Positions 8,400 through 18,021 are shown, counted from the first letter of the stretch. The stretch is 64,000 nt of DNA from Rhodobacteraceae bacterium HIMB11 (GCA_000472185.1 AVDB01000010.1:40998-104997); one strand, 5' to 3'. Translations and numbers: made by a program. The notes: generated by a model not told the origin, from the letters alone.

Positions 8400-9944
8400 A
8401 TGAGCGGGGCAAGAACAGCGCGTCGGGGTCGTGGTGGCGGTGGTGCCGCACGTCGGGCGGAGCGGACATCGGTGAAAATCGAAACGGCGAAGTATATCGA
8501 ACGAAATATCCCGAACTTTGAAATCCTGAATGAAGAGGCGTTGGAAATCATTGAAACCAATGCCGAAACCATTTTGGAAGAGGTTGGCGTCAATTTTGTG
8601 AACAATCCTGCCGCATTGGAACGCTGGAAAGAGGCGGGCGCAACCGTTGTGGGTGAACGCGTTCATATCCCGCGCGGCCTTGCGCGGAAACTCTGCTCAA
8701 CTGCGCCAAAGACGTTTACGCAACATGCCCGCAATCCAGAGCGGTCCGTTGAAATTGGCGGCCGCAACTTGGTTTTGGCGCCTGTTTATGGTCCGCCATT
8801 TGTGCGAGATCTGGAAGGCGGTCGCCGTTACGCGACCATGGATGATTTCCAGAAATTCGTAAAATTGGGCTATATGTCCAAATGGTTGCACCATTCAGGT
8901 GGGACCGTGTGCGAACCCACAGATGTGCCTGTGAACAAGCGTCACTTGGATATGTTGTTGGCGCATATGGAATTGTCTGACAAACCCTTCATGGGATCGG
9001 TGACTGAACCCAGCCGCGCAAAAGACAGTGTTGAGATGTGCGAAATCCTGTTTGGCAAGGACTTTGTGGAAAATAACACGGTCATGACATCCTTGATCAA
9101 CATCAACTCTCCGATGACGTTTGATGATGTGATGATGGGTGCGATGGAGGTGTTTGCCGCGAAAAATCAGGCCTGCATCGTATCCCCCTTTATCGTGGGT
9201 GGTGCCATGGCGCCTGTGTCGGTTGCGGGAACATTGACCCAAGTTGTGGCCGAAGTTTTGGCAGGCGTGTCCTATAACCAGTTGATCCGCCCAGGCGCGC
9301 CTGTAATCTTTGGGACCTTTGTGACATCAATTGACATGAACTCTGGCGCGCCGACATTTGGCACACCAGAGGCAAGCCATATCCTATATGGTGCGGGTCA
9401 ATTGGCGCGTCGCTTGGGGTTGCCATACCGTTCAGGTGGTGGGCTTTGTGGTTCAAAACTGCCTGATGCGCAGGCGGCCTATGAAACATCAAACACACTG
9501 AATGCGGCCTTGATGGGCGGCGTGAACTTTATGTTACATGCCTGTGGTTGGTTGGAAGGGGGGCTTGTGTCCTCATTCGAAAAATTCGTAATGGATGCGG
9601 ATCAGTTGGGGATTTTGCACCACTTGGCCAAAGGTGTCTCTGTGGATGAAAACGCCCAAGCGATGGACGCCATTCGCGAAGTTGGTCCAGGTGGCCATTA
9701 TCTGGGATGTGCGCATACCCAAGCCAACTTTAAAGAGGCGTTTTGGCGCACCAGTGTGCTGGATTACAAACCCTTTGAAACATGGGATGAAGAGGGTGCG
9801 CGCGACACCTATACCTTGGCCGCAGCACGCGTGAAAACCATGTTGGAGACCTATCAAAAACCCGCCATGGATCCTGCGGTGAATGAGGCCTTGCACGCCT
9901 ATGTGGCGCAGAAAAAGGCCTCTATGCCAGATAGCTTTACCTAA
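8400..9944 (+). CDS. MttB-family (non-pyrrolysine) corrinoid methyltransferase
   Basis: The 514-residue protein belongs to the trimethylamine methyltransferase superfamily (COG5598). No amber codon interrupts the frame, so it is of the non-pyrrolysine branch, whose studied members demethylate glycine betaine, proline betaine or carnitine onto a corrinoid protein. The start at 8400 has a strong GAAGGGA site. Residues 4-22 are an Arg/Gly-rich tail (ARTARRGRGGGG and on). It stands alone between guaA and DUF6477, with no corrinoid protein beside it. The methyl donor is unknown; a quaternary amine is the best guess given the betaine loci further along. Confidence 0.85.
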   Translation: MSGARTARRGRGGGGAARRAERTSVKIETAKYIERNIPNFEILNEEALEIIETNAETILEEVGVNFVNNPAALERWKEAGATVVGERVHIPRGLARKLCSTAPKTFTQHARNPERSVEIGGRNLVLAPVYGPPFVRDLEGGRRYATMDDFQKFVKLGYMSKWLHHSGGTVCEPTDVPVNKRHLDMLLAHMELSDKPFMGSVTEPSRAKDSVEMCEILFGKDFVENNTVMTSLININSPMTFDDVMMGAMEVFAAKNQACIVSPFIVGGAMAPVSVAGTLTQVVAEVLAGVSYNQLIRPGAPVIFGTFVTSIDMNSGAPTFGTPEASHILYGAGQLARRLGLPYRSGGGLCGSKLPDAQAAYETSNTLNAALMGGVNFMLHACGWLEGGLVSSFEKFVMDADQLGILHHLAKGVSVDENAQAMDAIREVGPGGHYLGCAHTQANFKEAFWRTSVLDYKPFETWDEEGARDTYTLAAARVKTMLETYQKPAMDPAVNEALHAYVAQKKASMPDSFT

Positions 9945-10243
9945 GCTGCCATTTGATGCAGCCGCGCGGTTGCTTGGGTCGCTCCGGCAATCAGCGCGGT
10001 TAAAATGGCGATATGATCTTGGATTTGATATGCGGCGTCGTTCAGGCGCCGCATTTTGTTTAACTCGGCCTCTTTTTCAAACAAAGTATCCAATAATGCC
10101 GACAGGCTTTTGGGTTTTTGCCAACCGAACAGATGCAGCAAATGGGGTTTGCGTTCATAGGTCGTGACCCCATGGCGCGCGGCCTGAACCAGAATTTTGG
10201 GGCGATTAAGCCGTTGAAGGCGATTGATAGCAGAAAGTGTCAT
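9941..10243 (-). CDS. DUF6477 family protein
   Basis: A 100-residue soluble, basic protein. Its N-terminus (LQRLNRPKILVQAARHG) and helical C-terminus resemble DUF6477, found in Rhodobacteraceae next to a DUF6456 gene, which is also the arrangement here (family assignment from memory). It is transcribed divergently from the DUF6456 gene across 200 bp. Its stop overlaps the stop of the converging mttB-like gene by 2 bases. No function is known for the family. Confidence 0.75.
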   Translation of the reverse strand: MTLSAINRLQRLNRPKILVQAARHGVTTYERKPHLLHLFGWQKPKSLSALLDTLFEKEAELNKMRRLNDAAYQIQDHIAILTALIAGATQATARLHQMAA

Positions 10244-10441
10244 GTTGTGTCCTCATGTCTTAGGATCACAAGGCTGTGGTGATCTTGTTACCAAAGCTTC
10301 GGTGCAACGTGCCAGCGGGTAAGAGATTGTTCACAAATTAGAAACATTCTGTCCCCGATCATTAATTTTTTAACCAAACTGTAAACAATCCACAGTCTGG
10401 TGATCGGTATCAAGGCCGCCGAAAGGCGTAATTTGGGGACA

Positions 10442-11365
10442 ATGACAATGACGAAAGCACGACCAAATGTGCAATTGGCCGCGGATCAGGGGCTTCAAGA
10501 AGCCGCCGCGCAATATGTATGGAACAAGGTACACGGCAAACCGATGCGCGAAATCGCGAGGGCCACGGGGGTACATGCCGCAACCGTGATGCGACATGTG
10601 CGCAAAATTGAAAACAACGCTGAGGATCCAAAAATTCAGGCGTTTATCCGCGCCGCAGAGGCCGCGTCAATGGATATGGGAGATTCCTTTGGAGCAGAAA
10701 TCGCGCGGGCGAAAAAAGCACTACGTACCACGGGCGCGGTATTGGTGGTATCCAAGGGAAGGAAACGGGCCGTGGTTCTGCATCCAATAGGAGAGGGCGA
10801 TTTCAAACAGTCCACTGTTATTTCCGACGCTGCAGTTCATATGATGGTCTTGCAATCCACTGTGCGGCCCATCGCCCACGGACGCATCATAAAATATGTG
10901 CTGAGCGAAGCGGTCGATGGATCACTACCGATCGAGGCAGCCGCGCCTGTGCGTCTGCTCGATTCACCCATGGAGAATTTGGCCCGCCGCAAAGATCATG
11001 AGGGGCGCCCATTTTTAGAGAGCGATTTGATCAAGGTAGGGCTACGCCTACATGAGTAATTTAGGTTAACAGGATGCGAAGAACAGATCGAAACCTACCT
11101 AGATGATCTGCTGTGTCAGCGGCGCGATTATGACCTGCCCGCAACACCCGCGGAACAACGTGCATTAGAACAGTTTCGCGTAACGCTAGAGGATTTGGGT
11201 CCAGGATTGGCCGAAGTTGCGGTGCGCTGTTGCTGTTTCGAGCAGGGCTTGGAAAAAACCGAACAAATTATGGGGTGGTCGGCACGTTCGGGCAAAATCG
11301 TGCTGCAACGATTTAAGCTTTATTATGATAAATTGCATGGTGCAGGCGGCGGCACGATCGGCTAG
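10442..11365 (+). pseudogene. DUF6456 (helix-turn-helix) gene interrupted by an in-frame TAA
   Basis: The first part (10442-11059) encodes a helix-turn-helix region (MREIARATGVHAATVMRHVR, about residues 38-57) and a middle domain. A TAA at 11057-11059 stops it. The same frame continues without further stops for 101 codons to TAG at 11363, and this part holds the conserved end of the family: DLGPGLAEVAVRCCCFEQGL and MGWSARSGKIVL. Homologues usually read an acidic residue at the stop position, so one substitution (GAA to TAA) would explain it. Readthrough, internal restart or a sequencing error are alternatives. The start was placed at 10442 because of the GGGGAC just upstream. Confidence 0.75.
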
Positions 11366-11403
11366 GGGGTTGTAACGGCCCTCAAGGGTGATAATTTAGG
11401 GTT

Positions 11404-12324
11404 ATGAATATCACCCTGAAACAAGTTGAATATTTTATTGCCCTTGTAGGCGAGCGCAATTTTGGGCGCGCCGCGGCAATGATGAATATTTCCCAGCCTG
11501 CCTTATCCGTTCAGATCAAGGAATTAGAGGATCGGCTGGGCGCACAATTGGTGGAACGACAAAGCCGTGATGTCGTTCCAACCCCTTTTGGTCGCATGAT
11601 CCTTGATCATTGCTATGCCATTCAAAACGACGTGCGCGCCTTGGAAGAGGCCGCGCGTTGGCGCGGTGGGGTTACGGGACAATTGGCCTTGGGGTTAATC
11701 CCGACCATCGCACCCTATGTCGTGACAGATGTGATTGCTGCACTGCGTGCCTCTGATCTGAACTTAGAGTTACAAATTCATGAAGGGAAAACCGAAACCC
11801 TAATCGCACAGCTGCGCAGCGGGGTGATTGATGCGGCTGTTGTCGCCTTGCCCATTCCCTTGGCTGGGTTTCATTTTGATCCCCTTTTTGACGATCATTT
11901 TTTGCTGGCTGGATCGCAGCGCCGTCTGATGGATGTCCCCGAACAGGTTTTGCCCGATCAATTGGGGGATGCACAAATGATCCTGTTAGAGGATGGGCAT
12001 TGTTTAACCGATCAGGCGCTTGAGGTTTGTGGTCGCGACAAAAACCATGCGCAAATCAATCTGGGGGCCGCGTCAATGGCGACCTTAACCCAATTGGTGG
12101 GGGCGGGTTTTGGCCTGACCTTAATGCCCGAAATCGCGGCCCCGTTTGAGGTGTCTGGGCGCGATGCGGTTCACTTGCGCCGTTTCACAGGTGTTGAACC
12201 CAAACGTCACATTGGCCTATTGCGGCGCGAAACATCGTTGGATGGGGATTGGGGCTCGGATTTGAGCCGCGTTCTCTCTGATGCGGGGCAGGCGGCCGTT
12301 GCCCGCGCACGCGCCAGCTTTTAA
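11404..12324 (+). CDS. oxyR: LysR-type hydrogen-peroxide sensor OxyR
   Basis: The 306-residue regulator has an N-terminal winged helix-turn-helix (QPALSVQIKELEDRLG) and a LysR effector domain. The redox switch is explicit: EDGHCLTDQALEVCG places cysteines at about residues 200 and 209, matching E. coli OxyR Cys199 and Cys208. On oxidation the disulfide turns on peroxide-defence genes. No katG or ahpC lies next to it in the window. It starts 38 bp after the end of the broken DUF6456 gene and is followed by lipA. Confidence 0.92.
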   Translation: MNITLKQVEYFIALVGERNFGRAAAMMNISQPALSVQIKELEDRLGAQLVERQSRDVVPTPFGRMILDHCYAIQNDVRALEEAARWRGGVTGQLALGLIPTIAPYVVTDVIAALRASDLNLELQIHEGKTETLIAQLRSGVIDAAVVALPIPLAGFHFDPLFDDHFLLAGSQRRLMDVPEQVLPDQLGDAQMILLEDGHCLTDQALEVCGRDKNHAQINLGAASMATLTQLVGAGFGLTLMPEIAAPFEVSGRDAVHLRRFTGVEPKRHIGLLRRETSLDGDWGSDLSRVLSDAGQAAVARARASF

Positions 12325-12410
12325 GATTTTGCATAGCGGGTATTTCATCAGATGCCTTACAGATCCAAAAATTTGTGTTACATAGGCCGAAATAGGTTAG
12401 GATAAACATT

Positions 12411-13361
12411 GTGCGTGATCTAAAAATCCCAGCAGAGCGTCATCCCGAAAAAGCGCATCGCCCCGATAATGAACAGCCCAAAAAACCCAGCTGGATCCGC
12501 GTAAAAGCGCCCGTAAGCGAGGGTTATAAACAAACGCGTGATATCATGCGGGCCAATAATCTGGTCACCGTCTGTGAAGAGGCAGGATGCCCAAACGTTG
12601 GCGAATGTTGGTCACACGGGCACGCAACCATGATGATCATGGGGGAAATTTGTACCCGCGGTTGCACGTTTTGCAATATCGCCACGGGGCGGCCCGATGA
12701 ATTGGATGCGTTTGAACCTGGTCGGGTTGCGGATGCGGTTCAAAAACTGAGGCTTAACCACGTGGTGATCACATCCGTGGATCGCGATGATCTGACCGAT
12801 GGTGGCGCCGAACATTTTGCGCAAACAATCCGCGCCGTGCGCCATCGCAGTCCGAACACAACCATCGAAATTCTAACACCTGATTTCCTGAAATGTGAGG
12901 ATAGCGTATTGGAAACCGTGGTTGCCGCACGTCCTGATGTGTTCAACCATAACCTTGAAACTGTCCCAGGGCTTTATCCCCAGGTGCGCCCAGGGGCGCG
13001 GTATTTCCATTCCCTGCGCCTGTTGCAGCGGGTCAAGGAAATGGATCCATCCATGTTCACGAAATCGGGTATCATGGTGGGGCTGGGCGAAGATCGTCAA
13101 TCGGTTTTGCAGGTCATGGATGACATGCGATCTGCGGATATTGATTTCCTAACGATTGGTCAGTACCTGCAACCAACTCCAAAACATCACCATGTTGATC
13201 GGTTTGTCACACCAGAGGAATTCAAATCCTATGAAACCGCAGCCTTTGGCAAAGGGTTCTTGATGGTCTCGGCAACCCCACTGACACGCTCATCCTATCA
13301 TGCAGGGGATGATTTCGCCCAATTACGTGCGGCACGTCAGAAAAAGTTGGGATTGGCATAG
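12411..13361 (+). CDS. lipA: Lipoyl synthase
   Basis: A 316-residue radical-SAM enzyme that inserts two sulfurs into octanoyl chains on lipoate-dependent complexes such as pyruvate and 2-oxoglutarate dehydrogenase. The auxiliary cluster cysteines are in [12 protein letters not shown] (about residues 55, 60, 66), and the radical-SAM cysteines in CTRGCTFC (about 81, 85, 88). Translation begins at GTG with an AGGAT site. The lipoate-using partner enzyme lpd lies elsewhere in the window, near 38 kb. Confidence 0.96.
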   Translation: MRDLKIPAERHPEKAHRPDNEQPKKPSWIRVKAPVSEGYKQTRDIMRANNLVTVCEEAGCPNVGECWSHGHATMMIMGEICTRGCTFCNIATGRPDELDAFEPGRVADAVQKLRLNHVVITSVDRDDLTDGGAEHFAQTIRAVRHRSPNTTIEILTPDFLKCEDSVLETVVAARPDVFNHNLETVPGLYPQVRPGARYFHSLRLLQRVKEMDPSMFTKSGIMVGLGEDRQSVLQVMDDMRSADIDFLTIGQYLQPTPKHHHVDRFVTPEEFKSYETAAFGKGFLMVSATPLTRSSYHAGDDFAQLRAARQKKLGLA

Positions 13362-13391
13362 CATTCAGGCCTCGGGCTCATTTACCGGGGA

Positions 13392-13586
13392 CTAATTCAT
13401 CGGCGCCATCTGAACCTTGTTCGGGTGGCGACTCAAATTCCAGCTTTCTGGCCACATGTTATATTTCTCAAGCCTGGCGAGCAGCAGGCTAAACCCAAGG
13501 ATAACACCCCACATCATCAGTTGCTTTTTGCTAGGTGGACGTCTGATCCACATGGCCATACGCCATAGCAATTTGTCATTCTGCAT
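13392..13586 (-). CDS. Small single-pass membrane protein
   Basis: The frame encodes 64 residues with a basic N-terminus (WIRRPPSKKQ) and one hydrophobic helix at about residues 24-38, followed by a short Trp/Pro-rich tail. The charge pattern and layout resemble small conserved membrane proteins of Rhodobacteraceae, from memory. It lies convergent with lipA and divergent from the DgoK-like gene. A plus-strand frame across the same bases (13417-13629) is less protein-like. No function is known. Confidence 0.55.
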   Translation of the reverse strand: MQNDKLLWRMAMWIRRPPSKKQLMMWGVILGFSLLLARLEKYNMWPESWNLSRHPNKVQMAPMN

Positions 13587-13669
13587 GAAATCATCCTCAT
13601 ATTACCCGATATCGGATTGCGTCCTATGATCCTAGCAGGGTAATTTTAGGGCAGGAAAGGACCAATTTT

Positions 13670-14452
13670 ATGACACAGGATACATGGGCCTATGTGACAT
13701 GCAACGCAGGGCGCGTTGAGTATTCCATTTTTGATGTGCGTGACACGCCCGTGGCACATGGGGCGGTGGCCCTGTCTGAATTTGGCCCGCGTGAACCAAA
13801 GGACGTGTTAACATCATTGGATGTTTCCTTTGTGGTGTTGGATGGCCCGTTCGCAGGACAAGGTGTGACATGTCCCGCATCGCTTGCCGCGCCCATCGAA
13901 ATTGGGGGGCAATTCGCCTGCATGGCGCGGTTCGTTGATAAATCTGCGCCAGAACAGTGTTTTGCGCATTCTGCCGCCCTTGGGGCCTTTGTCGCGGATC
14001 ACACGCAATGGGATGGGATCGTTATTTTCGCAGGCCCAGTCACAACATGGGCTCATGTCAGCGCGGGTGAGTTGATTTCATTTCGCAGCAGCCTTGCCCT
14101 GAAAATGGCCTGTGATGTGATCAGGGATCGTGGTTTGGATACCCCTGATCATTTGGGTGATGCGTTTAATGATGCGGTTGGCAGTGGATTATCGAACCCT
14201 GAATCCGTGTTTAGCAAACTTAGTGCGTCAGTGGGGGCCGAAACCCATTTGGGCCATGTGTTGGGGGCGGATTTGGCGGCCTTTCGTTCCTATTGGTTGG
14301 GACAGGATATCGTCATTTTAGGCGAGGGATACGCGGCGCATTGGATCGAAGCCGCCCTAAAATTGCAATTCGCGATGGTACGGCGCGATCCACAGGATTA
14401 TTTGGGCCGTGGCGCCTGTGCCGTGCGCGCGCATGTGATGGGAGAGACATAA
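13670..14452 (+). CDS. Divergent 2-dehydro-3-deoxygalactonokinase-like (DgoK) protein
   Basis: The 260-residue protein aligns by eye with DgoK over its C-terminal half: VSAGELISFRSSLAL, a DAFNDAVGSGLSNP-like segment and the late glycine-rich ILGEGYAAH. Family members phosphorylate KDGal in galactose or galacturonate catabolism. The N-terminal phosphate-binding motif of this kinase fold (Asp-x-Gly-Ser/Thr-x-x-x-Arg) is replaced by TCNAGRVEYS, so catalysis is doubtful. An aldose 1-epimerase starts one base after the stop, which supports a sugar role. Confidence 0.6.
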   Translation: MTQDTWAYVTCNAGRVEYSIFDVRDTPVAHGAVALSEFGPREPKDVLTSLDVSFVVLDGPFAGQGVTCPASLAAPIEIGGQFACMARFVDKSAPEQCFAHSAALGAFVADHTQWDGIVIFAGPVTTWAHVSAGELISFRSSLALKMACDVIRDRGLDTPDHLGDAFNDAVGSGLSNPESVFSKLSASVGAETHLGHVLGADLAAFRSYWLGQDIVILGEGYAAHWIEAALKLQFAMVRRDPQDYLGRGACAVRAHVMGET

Positions 14453-14453
14453 G

Positions 14454-15443
14454 ATGAAACGCCTAGAAACCGAATGGCAGGGGCAACCGCTGTTTCAAAT
14501 CACATTGTCCAGCGATCAGATGCAGGTTGATGTCCTAAACTTTGGCGCGGTGTTACAAAGGATTTCTTGGGCGGGACAGGATCATAACCTGTGTTTGGGC
14601 TATCCAACTGTTGATCCATACCTCACCAACCCAGGGAAATTGGGGGCAATCGTTGGGCGATATGCCAATCGCATCAATCAAGCAAAGGCGATGATTGATG
14701 GCGTTTCATTTAACTTCGATGCCAATAATGGCGCTCATTGTTTGCACGGGGGGCGTGAAACATTGGGGCTACGGGCCTTTGATGTTTTGGAACATTCACG
14801 ATCGCATGTTGTGTTGTTTCAAGGCATGCCTGACGGTCACATGGGATTTCCGGGGGCGTTGGATGTTTGGGTCACCTATCGCCTTCAGGGGGCGAGGTTA
14901 GGGATTGATATTCGCGCAAAAACCGATGCAACCACGCTGTGCAATATCACGGGCCATGCCTATTTCAACTTCACAGGTGCACCAACAATCGCCGATCATC
15001 AATTACAGGTGGCCGCATCTGAGGTTTTGCAGGTGGACGAAACGGGTATCCCCAGTGAGGCAATAATGAATGTCGCGGGAACGCAATTTGATTTTAAAAC
15101 GCCTGCCGCGCTGAGGCATGGGGATCACCCCGTGATGATTGATCACAATTATTGTGTGTCTGAGGGTCGTACGGAATTGCGACCAATTGCATGGCTGTCA
15201 GGGGGTGATACGCAGATGGAATTGGCAAGCACTGAACCGGGGCTACAAGTTTACACAGGCGCAGGGTTGGGGGCCGATTTGCCATCTGCCCCAACAGGAC
15301 GGGCATTTCACCCCTATGCAGGGATCGCGCTCGAGCCGCAAATCTGGCCAGATAGCCCCAATCATCCTGAATTTGCACAGGCAATTTTGCGTCCAAGTGA
15401 CGACTATCATCATCAAATCGAATACCGTTTTACGCGATGTTAA
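14454..15443 (+). CDS. galM: Aldose 1-epimerase
   Basis: The 329-residue protein has the hallmarks of GalM: GRYANRI near residue 65, CLHGG near 95, the catalytic His in NITGHAYFNF, and a glutamate in the C-terminal GIALEPQ. It interconverts alpha and beta anomers of hexoses such as galactose. It begins one base after the DgoK-like gene and is surely cotranscribed with it. The true sugar may be galactose, glucose or another hexose. Confidence 0.9.
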   Translation: MKRLETEWQGQPLFQITLSSDQMQVDVLNFGAVLQRISWAGQDHNLCLGYPTVDPYLTNPGKLGAIVGRYANRINQAKAMIDGVSFNFDANNGAHCLHGGRETLGLRAFDVLEHSRSHVVLFQGMPDGHMGFPGALDVWVTYRLQGARLGIDIRAKTDATTLCNITGHAYFNFTGAPTIADHQLQVAASEVLQVDETGIPSEAIMNVAGTQFDFKTPAALRHGDHPVMIDHNYCVSEGRTELRPIAWLSGGDTQMELASTEPGLQVYTGAGLGADLPSAPTGRAFHPYAGIALEPQIWPDSPNHPEFAQAILRPSDDYHHQIEYRFTRC

Positions 15444-15521
15444 AGGCGGTTATATCCCATTATTTTACAAGACCAGATCATGCGCGGTCTGAGTGAAAGC
15501 GAAGACTAATCGCGTGTGATC

Positions 15522-15553
15522 AAGCCCACGCCCGTCCCCAAGGGCGGGGGCTT
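15522..15553 (+). terminator. Strong hairpin after the aldose epimerase
   Basis: AAGCCCACGCCC (15522-15533) pairs with GGGCGGGGGCTT (15542-15553), a 12-bp stem with one mismatch and an 8-base loop. No T tract follows on the plus strand. It may terminate the epimerase operon, or be the 3' hairpin of a short RNA. The rest of 15444-15673 shows no gene. Confidence 0.45.
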
Positions 15554-15673
15554 CGTTGCCTCAGCCCTGCTAACCGCTCATGGGCTTATGCGTAACTTCC
15601 GCACTATCAATATTTGTAAATTGAAGGATTGTTCGCATCCACAAGCGCAAATTTTTCATACTGCGAGCGAAAT

Positions 15674-16207
15674 CTATAAATCCCGCACGCCCAGCGATTT
15701 CTCAAGCATTGGGATGAACAGGGTGGCATCCTCGCTAAATGGATGAATTTCCTTTAATAACTTAAAGCTATTTAACGCTTTTTCAGGTTCGTTCAGATGC
15801 ATGTTGATCAATCCCAAACCTGATATCGCGCCGAAATGGCGTGGTTCGCGGATCAGGACCTCGTAAATATCGGCCTCGGATCCGACAAAATCACCCTGTA
15901 GGAACCGAACAGTCGCGCGTTTGTTCCACGCTTCGGTGAAATTGGGATTTGATTTCAGGATGCTTGTGAAAATCGCCTCAGCTTGTTTCAAGCGTTTTTT
16001 CTCCATCGCGCCAATGCCCTTGTCCATCAGCTGTCTTTCGCGATCACTTTCATAGGCGCCCAACCATTCAATCCAAATGCTGCGCACAATGTTGTCGGCA
16101 TCTGATTTGGTTTTTGCAAGTGACAGCTTATCCAGCAGCGCGTCAGCAGGGCCCGCCCAAAGTGGCGCGGCAAAGAGGCAGAAGATCAGGATCAAAATTT
16201 TGCGCAT
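15674..16207 (-). CDS. Exported tetratricopeptide-repeat protein
   Basis: The 177-residue product starts with a signal peptide (MRKILILIFCLFAAPLWAG) and should be periplasmic. Residues 65-165 form about three TPR-like helical pairs, for example AEAIFTSILKSNPNFTEAWNKRA. TPR proteins act as protein-binding scaffolds, and the partner is unknown. The frame includes another ATG at 16216, but 16207 gives the typical signal-peptide start. Confidence 0.8.
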   Translation of the reverse strand: MRKILILIFCLFAAPLWAGPADALLDKLSLAKTKSDADNIVRSIWIEWLGAYESDRERQLMDKGIGAMEKKRLKQAEAIFTSILKSNPNFTEAWNKRATVRFLQGDFVGSEADIYEVLIREPRHFGAISGLGLINMHLNEPEKALNSFKLLKEIHPFSEDATLFIPMLEKSLGVRDL

Positions 16208-16265
16208 GGTCATCACTTTCCTTTGATCTTATAAAGGGTAGCACGTGCACAAAGAAGGTCAAAAA

Positions 16266-16400
16266 ATGATCCGTAAATACATCTGGCCCTACATCGCCCC
16301 GATTTTCCAAAGCAAATCAGCCGAGCCTGTTTTGCGGGTGCTTGGCATGTTTTTGGTGGTCTTTGGGTTGGTTTACACCTTGGCGGGGCTCTTTCTTTAG
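16266..16400 (+). CDS. 44-residue single-pass membrane protein
   Basis: An ATG at 16266 with an AGAAGG site eight bases upstream opens a 44-codon frame. It has an amphipathic start ([14 protein letters not shown]) and one hydrophobic helix near the C-terminus ([20 protein letters not shown]). Its stop overlaps the stop of the converging mnmA gene. The composition and ribosome site suggest a real small gene. No function can be assigned. Confidence 0.55.
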   Translation: MIRKYIWPYIAPIFQSKSAEPVLRVLGMFLVVFGLVYTLAGLFL

Positions 16401-17536
16401 GCGCGTTTTGTGATCCATCCACCCCCATAGATGCGCGATCCATGCGTGTCATAAAATACGCAGGCCTGACCGGGGGATACGCCTTCTTCTGGGTTTAGCA
16501 ATTCAACCTCGGCACGTTTGTCATTGATAGGGCGCAAAATCGCCTCGCGTGGGGGGCGGGTTGAGCGGACCTTGACGCTTAGATGCCATTCATCGCGCGA
16601 TGTCAGAGGTTCATCACCCAGCCAGTTGACCTCGGCCACGGGAACAATGCGTGTTTTCAACAATTCTTTCGGGCCGACGATGACGTGTTTTTTATCAACA
16701 TCCAGTTCAACAACATAAAGCGGATCGGCCAACCCCCCGATGCCCAGACCGCGCCGTTGACCGATGGTGTAATGAATAACACCGTTGTGCTGGCCCAAAA
16801 CCGTGCCATCTGTGTCAACGATATCACCTGGTTCCACAACGCCCGGACGCAGTTTTTCAATCACACCTGCGTAATTGCCATCGGGCACGAAACAGATGTC
16901 TTGGCTATCGGGTTTATCCGCAACGATCAGGCCATGTTCAGCAGCCAAGGCGCGTGTTGCATCCTTGGACGGCAGGTGGCCAAGGGGAAAGCGGAGATAG
17001 TCCAATTGTTCCTGTGTGGTAGAAAACAGGAAATAGCTTTGATCGCGGTTGGCATCGGCGGCTGAATGTAACTCGGCACCATTGGGGCCCATCTTGCGTT
17101 GAATATAATGGCCCGTGGCCATGCAATCCGCATCCAAATCTTTGGCGGTTTCCAACAAATCCTTAAATTTCACACGTTCATTGCAACGAATACAGGGCAC
17201 GGGTGTCGCGCCTGACAGGTAGCTGTCGGCAAACTCTTCGATCACGGCATCACGGAAAATGTTTTCATAATCCAACACGTAATGGGGAAATCCCATGTCA
17301 CTGGCCACACGGCGCGCATCATGAATATCAACGCCCGCGCAACAGGCCCCCTTTTTCGCAAGTGCTGCGCCATGATCATAAAGCTGCAGTGTGACACCGA
17401 TCACATCATAGCCTTCGGATTTCAACTGTGCCGCCACAGCGGATGAATCCACGCCACCCGACATCGCCACGACAACGCGTGTGTCTGCAGGGGGTTTTGC
17501 AAAACCCAATGAATTCAATGTCGCTGTTTCGGCCAT
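16397..17536 (-). CDS. mnmA: tRNA-uridine 2-sulfurtransferase
   Basis: A 379-residue enzyme that thiolates U34 of Lys, Glu and Gln tRNAs. The PP-loop ATP site is AMSGGVDSS near residues 24-32. The two catalytic cysteines lie in [10 protein letters not shown] and [12 protein letters not shown] further GACCAGVD segment follows the N-terminal domain as usual. The gene stands alone, converging with the small 16266 gene and divergent from sciP. Other tRNA-modification genes of the window (trmFO, queA, gluQ) lie elsewhere. Confidence 0.96.
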   Translation of the reverse strand: MAETATLNSLGFAKPPADTRVVVAMSGGVDSSAVAAQLKSEGYDVIGVTLQLYDHGAALAKKGACCAGVDIHDARRVASDMGFPHYVLDYENIFRDAVIEEFADSYLSGATPVPCIRCNERVKFKDLLETAKDLDADCMATGHYIQRKMGPNGAELHSAADANRDQSYFLFSTTQEQLDYLRFPLGHLPSKDATRALAAEHGLIVADKPDSQDICFVPDGNYAGVIEKLRPGVVEPGDIVDTDGTVLGQHNGVIHYTIGQRRGLGIGGLADPLYVVELDVDKKHVIVGPKELLKTRIVPVAEVNWLGDEPLTSRDEWHLSVKVRSTRPPREAILRPINDKRAEVELLNPEEGVSPGQACVFYDTHGSRIYGGGWITKRA

Positions 17537-17655
17537 ATGGGCAGTATCCTGTTTCCTAACATCTAGCGAAAATTTGAGCCATTCAAATCCAACCTATTAG
17601 GGGTTTGGTAGGTCATGTTCGCCAAGGTTATCCTAAAGCGTAGTCGGTGACCTGT

Positions 17656-17922
17656 ATGTATGTAAGAAAATCAACAAAGCCAAGAGTGGTTAAAATGCAA
17701 AGTGGCGAAATCCTAACAATCGCGGATTTACCAAAGGCGAGATTGTCGCGGTGGACCGCAGCGCGCAAATCAACTGTGAACCGCGCCGTCATGTTTGGGT
17801 TGATCAGCACGGATGAGGCGATCGGTAGATACGAACTGACCCATGATGAATTTCAGGAATGGTTACGATCATATGCGGATTATGGGTGCAACGGCCTAAA
17901 GGTGACACATAAAAAACCATAG
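17656..17922 (+). CDS. sciP: CtrA inhibitor SciP (DUF1153)
   Basis: The 88-residue protein starts MYVRKSTKPRVV and carries the small helix-turn-helix of SciP (LSRWTAARKSTVNRAVMFGL, ELTHDEFQEWL). In Caulobacter SciP binds CtrA and blocks its transcriptional activity during the cell cycle. The ATG at 17656 is chosen over an upstream in-frame GTG because it matches the family start. It lies 99 bp upstream of ctrA on the same strand, so inhibitor and target are neighbours. Confidence 0.92.
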   Translation: MYVRKSTKPRVVKMQSGEILTIADLPKARLSRWTAARKSTVNRAVMFGLISTDEAIGRYELTHDEFQEWLRSYADYGCNGLKVTHKKP

Positions 17923-17957
17923 ACAACCATGGGTTGCTTTGCATAACTTTACTTCAA

Positions 17958-17972
17958 GTAACCTTGAGTTAA
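17958..17972 (+). promoter_or_regulatory. Candidate CtrA box upstream of ctrA
   Basis: GTAA-CCTTGAG-TTAA, followed by CC, matches the CtrA consensus TTAA-N7-TTAA with one mismatch. It lies 50 bp before the ctrA start codon. CtrA autoregulation is known in alphaproteobacteria, so this placement is plausible. Confidence 0.5.
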
Positions 17973-18021
17973 CCATTTTGTCTTTTTCTAGTGGAGGTTT
18001 CAAAACGTAACGGAGGCAGAT

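Noticed and set aside
8400..9944. Pyrrolysine-encoding amber codon in the MttB-like gene
   Set aside because: No TAG occurs in frame up to the TAA stop, so it is of the non-pyrrolysine group.
10370..10384. CtrA box TTAACCAAACTGTAA before the DUF6456 gene
   Set aside because: One mismatch in an AT-rich stretch; too likely by chance to list as a feature.
13417..13629. Plus-strand 70-codon frame
   Set aside because: The antisense frame has the layout of a small membrane protein; this one does not.
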